17,817 nt of DNA from Microcaldota archaeon (GTDB lineage Archaea > Iainarchaeota > Iainarchaeia > Iainarchaeales > JAGVWC01), in the NCBI GenBank assembly GCA_018813975.1, contig JAHJAQ010000112.1, positions 1-17,817 on the forward strand, in the 5' to 3' direction. Below are positions 1 through 6,930 of this stretch, piece by piece; positions within the stretch are counted from its first letter, which is position 1, and the number at the start of each line of letters is the position of its first letter. Both the position numbers and the translations under genes were made by a program. A model generated the notes under the pieces. It did not search any database and was not told the DNA's origin. It worked only from the letters and a program-made list of their open reading frames with translations.

Positions 1-692
1 AATTTATTGAAACCATGCCCAAATACAACACTACGGTTCCGGAACGAGACCTGGCTTGTGTTCCTTTTCAAAGCCAGGAAGGACAAGACTATTATGCGGC
101 AATGGCTTGTGCTGCCAACAATGCATTTGCCAATAGACAAGTAATCATGCACCAAGTAAGAAAAGCTTTTGAAGAGGTTTTTGAAAGAAGTGCAAAAGAA
201 ATGGAAATGTACTTAACCTATGATGTTGCGCATAACATGGCCAAGCTTGAAAACCATTGGGTAGACGGAAAAAAACGAAAAGTAGTGGTGCATCGCAAAG
301 GAAGCACGCGTAGCTTTGGACCGGGCGAAAAAGACTTGAGTAAAGCCTATCAAAAAACCGGACAGCCTGTTATTGTCGGGGGCAGCATGGAAACCGGTTC
401 TTTTTTGTGTGTGGGAACAAAAAAAGCCATGAAAGAAACTTTTGGAAGCACGTTGCATGGTTCGGGAAGGACCATGTCTAGAACAAAAGCCAAGCGCGAG
501 TTTCGTGGGGATCAACTACAACAAGACATGCGCCAGAAGGGTATTTTTGTAAAAGCGGCTTCCATGCAAGGACTAGCGGAAGAAGCAGGAAAAGCCTACA
601 AAAACATTTCCGATGTAATTGAAACCATGCACGAAACGGGCATTAGCTTGAAAGTAGCGGCGCTAAAGCCGATAGGAAACATTAAGGGATAG
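1..692 (+). CDS. rtcB: RtcB-type RNA-splicing ligase, C-terminal part (5' truncated by window edge)
   Basis: RtcB joins 2',3'-cyclic-phosphate and 5'-OH RNA ends using GTP and Mn2+, sealing tRNA exons after intron removal in archaea. The frame is open to base 3, so the ATG at 15 is internal and the true start lies outside the window. About 230 residues remain of a family of roughly 480. Numbering from the ATG at 15, the family signatures are ANRQ followed by a His (H46), YDVAHN (H73, a metal ligand in the family), VHRKGSTRSFGPG near 92-104, GSMETGS near 123-129, and HGSGR at 148-152, whose His corresponds to the guanylylated His. The C-terminus ends in the usual ...PIGNIKG. All visible active-site residues are present, so the enzyme is probably functional. 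The stop lies three bases before the CoA-binding protein gene, suggesting cotranscription. Confidence 0.95.
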   Translation, partial: FIETMPKYNTTVPERDLACVPFQSQEGQDYYAAMACAANNAFANRQVIMHQVRKAFEEVFERSAKEMEMYLTYDVAHNMAKLENHWVDGKKRKVVVHRKGSTRSFGPGEKDLSKAYQKTGQPVIVGGSMETGSFLCVGTKKAMKETFGSTLHGSGRTMSRTKAKREFRGDQLQQDMRQKGIFVKAASMQGLAEEAGKAYKNISDVIETMHETGISLKVAALKPIGNIKG

Positions 693-695
693 AAA

Positions 696-1145
696 ATGGC
701 AAGCGAAATTCAAAAAATGCTGCAATTACGAAACATTGCCATAGTGGGTTTATCCAAAGATCCTGCCAAAAAAAGCCATAAGGTAGCAGTATACTTGAAA
801 ACCCATGGATATCGAATTGTGCCGGTAAATCCCTTGGCCACAAGTATGTTTAATAGCATGAGTTATCCCACCTTATCGCGAATTCCTTCTTCAATTGCGG
901 AAACCATTGATTTGGTGTTGGTGTTTGGCCCTAGCAGAGAAGCCTTAGAAGTATTACTACAAGCCCTCAAGCTACAAGACTCTTTTGGAAGGGTAAAAGG
1001 CATTTGGCTTCAAAAAGGCATTAAAAACGCGAAAACAAAGGCTTTTGCCAAAAAGGCTGGTTTGCTGTTTGTTCAGGATAAGTGCATAATGACCGAGCAT
1101 GCCAAAAAAACACCCAAAATCAGGAAATCCAAGCCCAAAAAATAG
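696..1145 (+). CDS. CoA-binding domain protein (YccU-like, Rossmann fold)
   Basis: A 149-residue single-domain protein resembling the stand-alone CoA_binding_2 family, which matches the CoA-binding domain of succinyl-CoA synthetase/acyl-CoA synthetase. Visible hallmarks are an N-terminal helix, the nucleotide-binding strand and turn NIAIVGLSKDPAKKSHKVA (residues 12-30), GYRIVPVNP (38-46), a SYP.L..IP segment (about 56-64), a WLQKGI segment (109-114), and a late DKCIMTEH motif (128-135). Lys-rich residues end the chain. It probably binds CoA or a related nucleotide in the cytoplasm, but the cellular role of these small proteins is not established. It starts three bases after the rtcB stop and is likely cotranscribed, though a functional link to RNA ligation is not evident. 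The ATG at 696 gives the expected N-terminus. Confidence 0.85.
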   Translation: MASEIQKMLQLRNIAIVGLSKDPAKKSHKVAVYLKTHGYRIVPVNPLATSMFNSMSYPTLSRIPSSIAETIDLVLVFGPSREALEVLLQALKLQDSFGRVKGIWLQKGIKNAKTKAFAKKAGLLFVQDKCIMTEHAKKTPKIRKSKPKK

Positions 1146-1150
1146 GTTAT

Positions 1151-1215
1151 TAACTTTTTAACTAAAAGAAAGAACTATTTAAAGGTTTTGGTGGGAATTC
1201 TATTGTAGAGAACCC
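1151..1215 (+). promoter_or_regulatory. Putative archaeal promoter of the surface-protein gene
   Basis: The gap between the CoA-binding gene and the surface-protein gene contains a TATA-like box TATTTAAA at 1176-1183, preceded by a purine-rich stretch (about 1164-1174) that could be a BRE. A start site about 25 bases downstream would fall near 1202-1210, giving a very short or leaderless mRNA for the ATG at 1216. No clear GGTGA-type SD precedes that ATG, which fits a leaderless transcript. A T5 run at 1155-1159 could help terminate the upstream unit. Confidence 0.5.
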
Positions 1216-4200
1216 ATGCTCAAAAATCATTCTATTCCAAGTGGGCTATTAGTGCTCTTACTGGGAATCTTGTTATTGGCTACTCCCGCACTAGCCGCAG
1301 AATTTAATGTAATTGCTACTGATCTAGAATTAAAAAGCGAGTTTGAAAACGAGTGGGATAATAGCATTGAAGCACAAGATGATGATACAATAGATGTTCG
1401 ATTAACGGTTTTTTTGGGGGCAACAGGGAGTGATACGCCGGATGCTTGGCCAATCATAGTACAGGCAAAAGTCTGGGGTCTATCGCAAAGCGATAATTGG
1501 GAGTTGCTTACTGAAACCGGAACCAGTATTTTTTGGATCGAAGTGGGAGAAGAAGATACTTTTTCTTGGTTTGATGTTTTTACGGCTTCGGATTATTTTG
1601 AAGAGTATCGCGTAGAAGGATTTGCCGGAATTACAGGACCAGATGAAAGCATTAACGCGTATATTACAAGTGTTGTGAAAGAAACACGATGTCAGGACAT
1701 TGAAATTCAGGCGCACAATGTTTTTGTGGGCGAAAACGATTCTGAAACCATTTCTTTTGAAGTGGTAAATGACACGGAAGAAACCTTTTTTGTAGATTCT
1801 GTTTCACTCCAAGAGGACAGCAACTATTTTTCTGTCCAAAAAAAGGATTTTGATGAAGAAATTGAATCTGGCGAAGTCGGAGAAATCAAATTTAAGGTGA
1901 ATAGTGAGTCGGTTAGTGAAAACAAAACCGATAGCGTAACAGTTCGTGTTAGCGGACATTTTGATTCTCTTAGCTGTTCTTCTCAGAATATCGGGGAAGA
2001 AACCTTTTCAGTTACTATTCAAAATGGCGGAACTGCTTCTTCCAGTGCATGTAATAGTATTAGGGCTTTTACGTTTCCGACCACGTTAGTGGAAAACACG
2101 ATTCAATACAAAAATTTTTCCGTCGTAAACGAATCGGACGAACGGTTTTTTGTAACCGAGGCTATTGTGGAAAGCAGTACAAGTTCTTTTTCAATTGTCC
2201 AAGACTTTTTTGATTCCGTGCTAAATGCTTTTTCAGAAGGTATTACCAGAGTTCAAATAACCGCGAATGATGTTTCAAGCCCTCAAACTGAAACTGCTGT
2301 TCTACAAATTCGCGGAGAGTTTGAAGATGGTCCCGATTGTGATTTTGGAGAGATTGGCGCTGTTTCTTTTCCAGTAACCGTTCAAGCAGAGCCCCAATCA
2401 CCTGCGTGTACTTTGCTTACTTCTGAAAGGCACCCTATTTCGTTAGGAGAAAATGATTCTAGAACGTTTGTGTATCGCATTCAAAATAATTCGAACGAGC
2501 GATTTGATATTGACGATGTAGATCTCTCTAAAAGTAGCTCTAGTTTTGATGTAGAAGAAGTTTCTTTTCCGTCTAGTATTGGAGACTATCAAACCGGCGA
2601 ATTCTTGTTACGGGCCAGTACGGATGATTTGGAAAATGAAACCGAAACAGTATTTGCGATTATTGAAGTGAAAGGAGAATTTGAGAACGGATTAGATTGT
2701 GGTTTTAATGAAACCATAGCCCAAATACCAGTGATATTGGAGCTAGACCAAGAAAGCGATAATGGAGACAAGGATAGTCCTTTTTGTTCGAAAATTGATT
2801 TGGATACTGATTCAGTAGCATTAGATGGCGGTGAAAGCACAACCCAAGAATTTTTTATTGAAAACAACTCGGAAGAAACTTTTTTTGTGGATGGCGTAAA
2901 TGCTTATGATAATAGTACTGGCGTTACGGTGAATGAAAATTCTTTTGATGATTTGGTTTCCCCTGGTGAAAGAGCCAGTGTTTGGGTAAGCATTCAAGCA
3001 AACAATACCAGTGCAACCTTGCACAAAACGGGTTTTTTGAAGGTTTGGGGCCATTTTAATGAGGGTGAACGTTGTGGTAGTTCTTCGATTGGCACAAAAA
3101 GTTTTTCCATTACAGTTAATTCTGGAAGTAGTGCTTCTTTTGAAGGCAATGAATGTAGTGCCATTGATGTTTCAGTTCCGGCCAGTCAGTATATTCAACA
3201 AACCGGAACGATTTCGTTTAGTGTAACCAATTCCAGTAATCACCAAGCATTTGTTGCATTGCGTGGTACTGATTTAACGATTTCCCCCAACTCATTTAGT
3301 ATTCCAAGCCAAACCACTAAAACCTATTCTACAACCATTCAATATTACAATACGAGTTCTACTCGATTGGAATATTTGGTGTTAGGCCAAAATTGTCAAG
3401 GCCATACCAAGTATACCACAATTTATGGTTCGCTAGCCCCCCCGGTTTCTCCTTCGGGACTTTTGCCGGCACCAGTTCCAGTGGGAAGCGATATTCAAAT
3501 TGTTACGGCTCCTTCTCAAATCGTGTTTGTAAACAGAACTACAGTAATTGCTACCGTGAAAAATAATGCGCCCGTTCATCAAACCATTCAAACCAGGTTG
3601 GATGGGTTTTCTCCTAATTGGAGTGCGGATAGTATTTCACTTGGCTTTGAACCGTTTGAAAGCAAAACTGTTTTTTTGGATGTTTATTCTAACAACAATT
3701 ATGGAACATTTACGGGGACTCTAATTGCTGAAACAACGGGTCAAAAAGCTTTGAAAGCATTGCGTTTGAGCTCCGTGGAAGTATTGGGTTTTGGAAATGA
3801 TTTTGTAATTGGAACCCAGGTTCAACGAACTGGAAACCAAACCATTGAAATTAGTGCCAAACTGGAAAGCCAGTTTTCCCAGCAAATGCGGGGAACGGCT
3901 TCTTTGGAAACTATTAATGGCGCGATTATCAAAGAAACCACTTTTATTCTAAACCCGAATACCAAAAAAACCATTGTATTTGGTTTGCAAGCCAGTGAAA
4001 CCCAATCCTTTCTTGAAAGCGTAAATATTCGAGTTATTTTGGATGATGGAAGGAGTTCTTTACAAACTATTTCCTTGCAAGGAACCAGCGGTGGTCAAGG
4101 ATTTGGATGGGATGGCATTGGAACTGCCTTTGTTTCTTTTGGTGGCGATGAGTGGACCATGGCATTATTGATTATTCTTATTATTATGGTAATTGCGGCT

Positions 4201-4446
4201 ATTTGGTTTGGCTTGCAAAAACCCCGCGCCCCCTATCAAATGAGTCCTACCAAAGGAAACGCACGCATTCCGGGGGTAAAGAATGCTGTTTTAGTAGAAC
4301 CAGCTCCAGCGCCTCTTACTCCAACCAATGTAGTAACCCAAGAAACCACTACCACTACAGAAGAAAGAGCTATTGAAACCAGCCCAACTCTTGCTAAACC
4401 GCCTCAAAGTAGTGAAGAGGAACGGTTCTGGTTCTTGAAAGAGTAA
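1216..4446 (+). CDS. Large secreted, membrane-anchored surface protein with Cys-paired Ig-like repeats
   Basis: A 1076-residue protein of unrecognised specific family. Residues 1-28 form a Sec signal peptide: short basic start, hydrophobic core LLVLLLGILLLA, then PALAA before EF. An acidic domain follows (about 29-158). Five tandem units begin at C159, C279, C398, C524 and C647 (period about 119-126), with partner cysteines at C254, C375, C495, C620 and C727. Units share ...N.SEETFFV..V and a G.F..G..C signature, which suggests beta-sandwich domains each closed by a disulfide. A Pro-rich linker (about 741-757) precedes two further beta-rich stretches (about 758-955). Residues 982-1000 are one transmembrane helix, followed by a 76-residue Pro/Thr-rich cytoplasmic tail ending EERFWFLKE. 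Many N-X-S/T sequons suggest glycosylation. The topology fits an S-layer-associated, adhesion or cell-contact protein, but the function is unknown. It has its own promoter, separate from the ribosomal operon. Confidence 0.85.
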   Translation: MLKNHSIPSGLLVLLLGILLLATPALAAEFNVIATDLELKSEFENEWDNSIEAQDDDTIDVRLTVFLGATGSDTPDAWPIIVQAKVWGLSQSDNWELLTETGTSIFWIEVGEEDTFSWFDVFTASDYFEEYRVEGFAGITGPDESINAYITSVVKETRCQDIEIQAHNVFVGENDSETISFEVVNDTEETFFVDSVSLQEDSNYFSVQKKDFDEEIESGEVGEIKFKVNSESVSENKTDSVTVRVSGHFDSLSCSSQNIGEETFSVTIQNGGTASSSACNSIRAFTFPTTLVENTIQYKNFSVVNESDERFFVTEAIVESSTSSFSIVQDFFDSVLNAFSEGITRVQITANDVSSPQTETAVLQIRGEFEDGPDCDFGEIGAVSFPVTVQAEPQSPACTLLTSERHPISLGENDSRTFVYRIQNNSNERFDIDDVDLSKSSSSFDVEEVSFPSSIGDYQTGEFLLRASTDDLENETETVFAIIEVKGEFENGLDCGFNETIAQIPVILELDQESDNGDKDSPFCSKIDLDTDSVALDGGESTTQEFFIENNSEETFFVDGVNAYDNSTGVTVNENSFDDLVSPGERASVWVSIQANNTSATLHKTGFLKVWGHFNEGERCGSSSIGTKSFSITVNSGSSASFEGNECSAIDVSVPASQYIQQTGTISFSVTNSSNHQAFVALRGTDLTISPNSFSIPSQTTKTYSTTIQYYNTSSTRLEYLVLGQNCQGHTKYTTIYGSLAPPVSPSGLLPAPVPVGSDIQIVTAPSQIVFVNRTTVIATVKNNAPVHQTIQTRLDGFSPNWSADSISLGFEPFESKTVFLDVYSNNNYGTFTGTLIAETTGQKALKALRLSSVEVLGFGNDFVIGTQVQRTGNQTIEISAKLESQFSQQMRGTASLETINGAIIKETTFILNPNTKKTIVFGLQASETQSFLESVNIRVILDDGRSSLQTISLQGTSGGQGFGWDGIGTAFVSFGGDEWTMALLIILIIMVIAAIWFGLQKPRAPYQMSPTKGNARIPGVKNAVLVEPAPAPLTPTNVVTQETTTTTEERAIETSPTLAKPPQSSEEERFWFLKE

Positions 4447-4459
4447 GGCTATAGCACCC

Positions 4460-4510
4460 TTTTAAATACCTTTTTTTAGGGTCTATATATAGTATACTTG
4501 TATAAAAGCA
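4460..4510 (+). promoter_or_regulatory. Promoter region of the ribosomal-protein operon (several TATA-like boxes)
   Basis: Three TATA-like elements lie in a row: TTTAAATA at 4461-4468, TATATATA at 4484-4491, and TATAAAAG at 4501-4508. Transcription would start about 25 bases after whichever is used, near 4490, 4512 or 4530. A perfect inverted repeat AAAGCA/TGCTTT (4505-4510 / 4514-4519) overlaps the third box and could be a regulator site or a small 5' hairpin. The active element cannot be chosen from sequence alone. All three precede the possible upstream ORF and L3. Confidence 0.6.
4471..4477 (+). terminator. Possible oligo-T transcription terminator after the surface-protein gene
   Basis: A run of seven T residues begins 24 bases after the surface-protein stop codon. 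Archaeal RNA polymerase can terminate at oligo-T runs without a hairpin. The run sits among the TATA-like boxes of the next promoter, so termination and initiation signals would overlap. No strong hairpin precedes it. Confidence 0.35.
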
Positions 4511-4644
4511 AACTGCTTTCAACCCGAACCGGATTGGAGGTAAATGCCACAAAACGCTTTTTTTACAAGACGGCCTTTTTTAGAGCCTTGCTTTCAGTCA
4601 ATCCAGAAAAGGCAATTTTTGGATAATAATTAGGTGAAGTAATC
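4511..4644 (+). promoter_or_regulatory. 5' leader of the ribosomal-protein operon with possible RNA structure
   Basis: This stretch before L3 is unusually long for a window whose other gaps are mostly under 20 bases. Complementary segments are GGATTG at 4531-4536 with CAATCC at 4599-4604, and GCCTTTT at 4573-4579 with AAAAGGC at 4607-4613. Their order would make a pseudoknot or two exclusive folds. An 8-base direct repeat TGCTTTCA occurs at 4514-4521 and 4589-4596. Ribosomal operons are often autoregulated by an encoded protein binding the leader, so such a role is possible, but none is shown here. The L3 SD GGTGA lies at 4633-4637. Confidence 0.4.
4544..4633 (+). CDS. Possible 29-codon upstream ORF (leader peptide) before L3
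   Basis: An ATG at 4544 follows GGAGGT (4536-4541), the strongest SD-like hexamer in this area, and opens a 29-codon frame (MPQNAFFTRRPFL... ending FLDNN). The TAG stop at 4631-4633 shares its G with the GGTGA SD of L3 (4633-4637), the stop-into-SD arrangement seen at other gene junctions here. Against it, only two bases separate GGAGGT from the ATG, shorter than the usual spacing in this cluster, and the peptide resembles nothing I recognise. It may be a real leader peptide coupling L3 translation, or chance. Confidence 0.25.
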   Translation: MPQNAFFTRRPFLEPCFQSIQKRQFLDNN

Positions 4645-5823
4645 GTGCCAAATAAATCACGTCCTCGAACAGGCAGCCTGCAATTTCGACCGCGCAAACG
4701 TGCAAAAAAAGAAACGCCTAGCTTTCGCTCAATTGGAAAAACCAGTGGAAAGGGAAAGCCGCAAAATTTTTTAGGATACAAGGTTGGCATGCTTCATGTT
4801 GTCGCCAAAGATGAAAGACAAAAAAGTATTAGTTTTGGCCAAGAAATTGTTTTACCCGCTACTGTAATTGAATGTCCTCCTCTTAAAGTATTTGGGGTTC
4901 GAGCCTATCAAAAAAACGAAAAAGGGAATGGCATTTTTGCTAGTTTGGAAATTACCGCAGACAAAGTAGATAAGCACTTGGGCAGAAAAATTCGTTCTTA
5001 TAAGAAAAAACACCAAAAAAAAGGCGAAAAAGAGATCCAAAAAGAAAAAAAAGAAGACGTTTCCCCAAAAAGCTGGGGTGATTTGGAAAAACAAAAAGAC
5101 CAGTTGGTCGGAGTGCGGTTATTGGTGCACACGCAACCAGGTTTAACTAATTTTGGCAGAAAAAAGCCCGATGTAAGTGAAATTACCTTGAATGGCAGTA
5201 TTGAAGAACAACTTGGGTTTGCCAAGCAAAAACTCGGACAACCCATTACCATAAAAGAAGTGTTTGAACGTGGTCAAATGGCGGATATTAAAGCGATTAC
5301 AAAAGGAAAAGGATTTCAAGGAGTAATCAAAAGGCATAATGTGAAAATGTTGAGCCACAAGGCCAAAAAAAGAAGGATTGTGGGAAGCATTTCTCCCTGG
5401 CATCCTGCAACCGTAATGTGGACGGTCGCACGACCAGGCCAATTGGGTTATCATGCTAGAACCGAGTATAACAAAAAGATTTTGGAAATGGGCGAGAACG
5501 GAAAAAACATTACACCGGCAGCTGGTTTTGGACATTATGGAAAAGTACAAAACGATTTTTTGATTATTGCAGGATCCATTCCAGGCCCGCCCAAACGATG
5601 TGTGGCACTAAGAAACGCAACCCGAAACGTGAATCCAAATGCCCAAAAGATTGGTCAGATTATTTCCTATTCTACTAAGCCAGTAAAACAAAAAGAAATT
5701 GGGGCAGAAGATGACGCTCCAAAACTCGAAAAAGTAAAAGTAGAAAAAGAAACGAAAGAAGCAACAAAAAGTGTGGCGGAAGAACTCGCTGAAGCGGGAA
5801 AACAAAAACAGGTGAAAAAATGA
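4645..5823 (+). CDS. rpl3: Large-subunit ribosomal protein L3 (uL3)
   Basis: uL3 binds 23S rRNA near the peptidyl-transferase centre and is an early 50S assembly protein. The GTG start at 4645 is chosen because it gives the canonical N-terminus (PNKSRPRTGSLQFRPRKRA) and sits eight bases from GGTGA. Archaeal L3 signatures include GYKVGM near 44-49, GKGFQGVIKRH near 221-231, and GSISPWHPATVMWTVARPGQ near 247-266, with GHYGK near 296-300. At 392 residues it is longer than the usual archaeal L3 (about 340-360). Extra length lies in a Lys/Glu-rich internal stretch (about 118-140) and a charged C-terminal tail (about 348-392). First gene of the cluster; its TGA overlaps the L4 ATG by four bases (ATGA). 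Confidence 0.97.
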   Translation: MPNKSRPRTGSLQFRPRKRAKKETPSFRSIGKTSGKGKPQNFLGYKVGMLHVVAKDERQKSISFGQEIVLPATVIECPPLKVFGVRAYQKNEKGNGIFASLEITADKVDKHLGRKIRSYKKKHQKKGEKEIQKEKKEDVSPKSWGDLEKQKDQLVGVRLLVHTQPGLTNFGRKKPDVSEITLNGSIEEQLGFAKQKLGQPITIKEVFERGQMADIKAITKGKGFQGVIKRHNVKMLSHKAKKRRIVGSISPWHPATVMWTVARPGQLGYHARTEYNKKILEMGENGKNITPAAGFGHYGKVQNDFLIIAGSIPGPPKRCVALRNATRNVNPNAQKIGQIISYSTKPVKQKEIGAEDDAPKLEKVKVEKETKEATKSVAEELAEAGKQKQVKK

Positions 5824-6632
5824 AAGCCACGGTATTAAGTTTAACGGGTCAAAAAACCAAGGAAATTACCTTACCCCCAGTATTTGAAACCGAAGTGAAT
5901 ACTGGTCTCATTAAACGAGCCGTACTGGCAATTCAATCAAGTAGATTACAACCCAAAGGGGTTTTCCCTAAAGCAGGAAGACAAAACACCGCGGTGTATG
6001 TAGGGTATAGGGGTTTGCCTGCTCCAGAACGCACTATTAATATTGGTCATGCACGATTACCACGCATGAAGAATCGTAGGACATTGGCTGCTGGACAAGT
6101 TGCAAGAGTACCCCAAGCAGTTGGTGGTGTAAGAGCACATCCCCCAAAAGTAGAAAAAAACTTGAAAGAATGCATTAATAAAAAAGAAAAAAAGAAAGCC
6201 TTACAAAGCGCGATTGCCGCCACTACCCAACTAGAAAGAGTAAAAAAAAGGGGTCACCAGGTAGCCAAAGAAATACAATTACCACTTATAATTGAAAAAG
6301 GATTTGAGGAAATAGAAAAAACCAGTGCGGTGATAAAAACCTTAAAAGCAATCCATGTTTTTAGGGATATTGAAAACGCGAAAAAAAAGAAAAGAATTCG
6401 GGCGGGAAAAGGAAAAAGAAGGGGAAGAAAGTTTAAGCGCAAAAAAAGCATTTTGATTGTAACCTCTAAAAACGCTAAAGTGTATAAGGCCGCACGAAAC
6501 CTTGAAGGCGTGGACATTGTTAGTGTGCAAAACTTGAATGCAGAGTTATTGGCACCGGGCGCGGTTTCTGGAAGACTAACGGTTTGGACTGAAGGAAGCA
6601 TTCAAGGATTAGAAAAAAAGAAGAGTGGATAA
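5820..6632 (+). CDS. rpl4: Large-subunit ribosomal protein L4 (uL4, archaeal L4e form)
   Basis: uL4 binds domain I of 23S rRNA, and its extended loop lines the nascent-peptide exit tunnel. The 270-residue protein has the archaeal/eukaryotic arrangement: N-terminal beta segment with a SLTGQ turn, the Gly/Arg-rich loop (GYRGLPAPER, then LPRMKNRRTLAAGQVARVPQAVGGVRAHPPK, about 63-110), and a C-terminal Rossmann-like part containing GKGKRRGRKFKRKK and SILIVTSKN. Length is close to the family norm of about 255. The start overlaps the L3 stop (ATGA) and has AGGTGA upstream inside L3. In bacteria L4 autoregulates its operon; whether it does so here through the leader is unknown. Confidence 0.97.
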   Translation: MKATVLSLTGQKTKEITLPPVFETEVNTGLIKRAVLAIQSSRLQPKGVFPKAGRQNTAVYVGYRGLPAPERTINIGHARLPRMKNRRTLAAGQVARVPQAVGGVRAHPPKVEKNLKECINKKEKKKALQSAIAATTQLERVKKRGHQVAKEIQLPLIIEKGFEEIEKTSAVIKTLKAIHVFRDIENAKKKKRIRAGKGKRRGRKFKRKKSILIVTSKNAKVYKAARNLEGVDIVSVQNLNAELLAPGAVSGRLTVWTEGSIQGLEKKKSG

Positions 6633-6633
6633 A

Positions 6634-6921
6634 ATGGCAAAAGAAAAAAAGTTAACCAAAACCGGATTGGGAAAAACCCTATACTATCCATTGATTACAG
6701 AAAAAGCAGTTGGAATGATTGAAAGCCAAAACAAACTTGCTTTTGTGGTTAGAGATTCTGCTACACGAACGGAAATTAAACAAGTCGTGGAAGAACAATT
6801 CCAAGTAAAAGTAGTTGGTATTAATTTAGTACGGGATCGCAAAGGAAGAAAAAAGGTTTTTGTAAAATTGGATAAAAAATTCAAGGCAGGAGACATTGCT
6901 ATTAAACTTGGCGTATTGTAA
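6634..6921 (+). CDS. rpl23: Large-subunit ribosomal protein L23 (uL23)
   Basis: uL23 sits at the exit of the peptide tunnel and is the docking point for SRP and other nascent-chain factors. From the ATG at 6634 the protein is 95 residues: a Lys-rich lead, YYPLITEKA (about 17-25), a conserved AFVV strand (36-39), EIKQVVEEQFQVKVVGINLVR (47-67), and a basic GRKK turn leading to the C-terminal strand. The archaeal family is about 85 residues, so only the N-terminus is slightly long. A GTG nine bases upstream (6625) is in frame, but it would overlap L4 and adds only three residues. The ATG one base after the L4 stop is preferred. Confidence 0.95.
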   Translation: MAKEKKLTKTGLGKTLYYPLITEKAVGMIESQNKLAFVVRDSATRTEIKQVVEEQFQVKVVGINLVRDRKGRKKVFVKLDKKFKAGDIAIKLGVL

Positions 6922-6930
6922 GGTGAACGC

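Noticed and set aside
1691..3400. Repeats in the surface-protein gene as DNA-level tandem repeats
   Set aside because: Similarity is at protein level only; nucleotide sequences of the units have diverged, so this is an old domain duplication rather than a recent DNA repeat.
4152..4376. 74-codon + strand frame inside the end of the surface-protein gene
   Set aside because: Shifted-frame shadow of the membrane helix and tail; no SD or recognised domain.
5143..5550. 135-codon minus-strand frame
   Set aside because: Lies entirely within L3, which is clearly conserved on the + strand.
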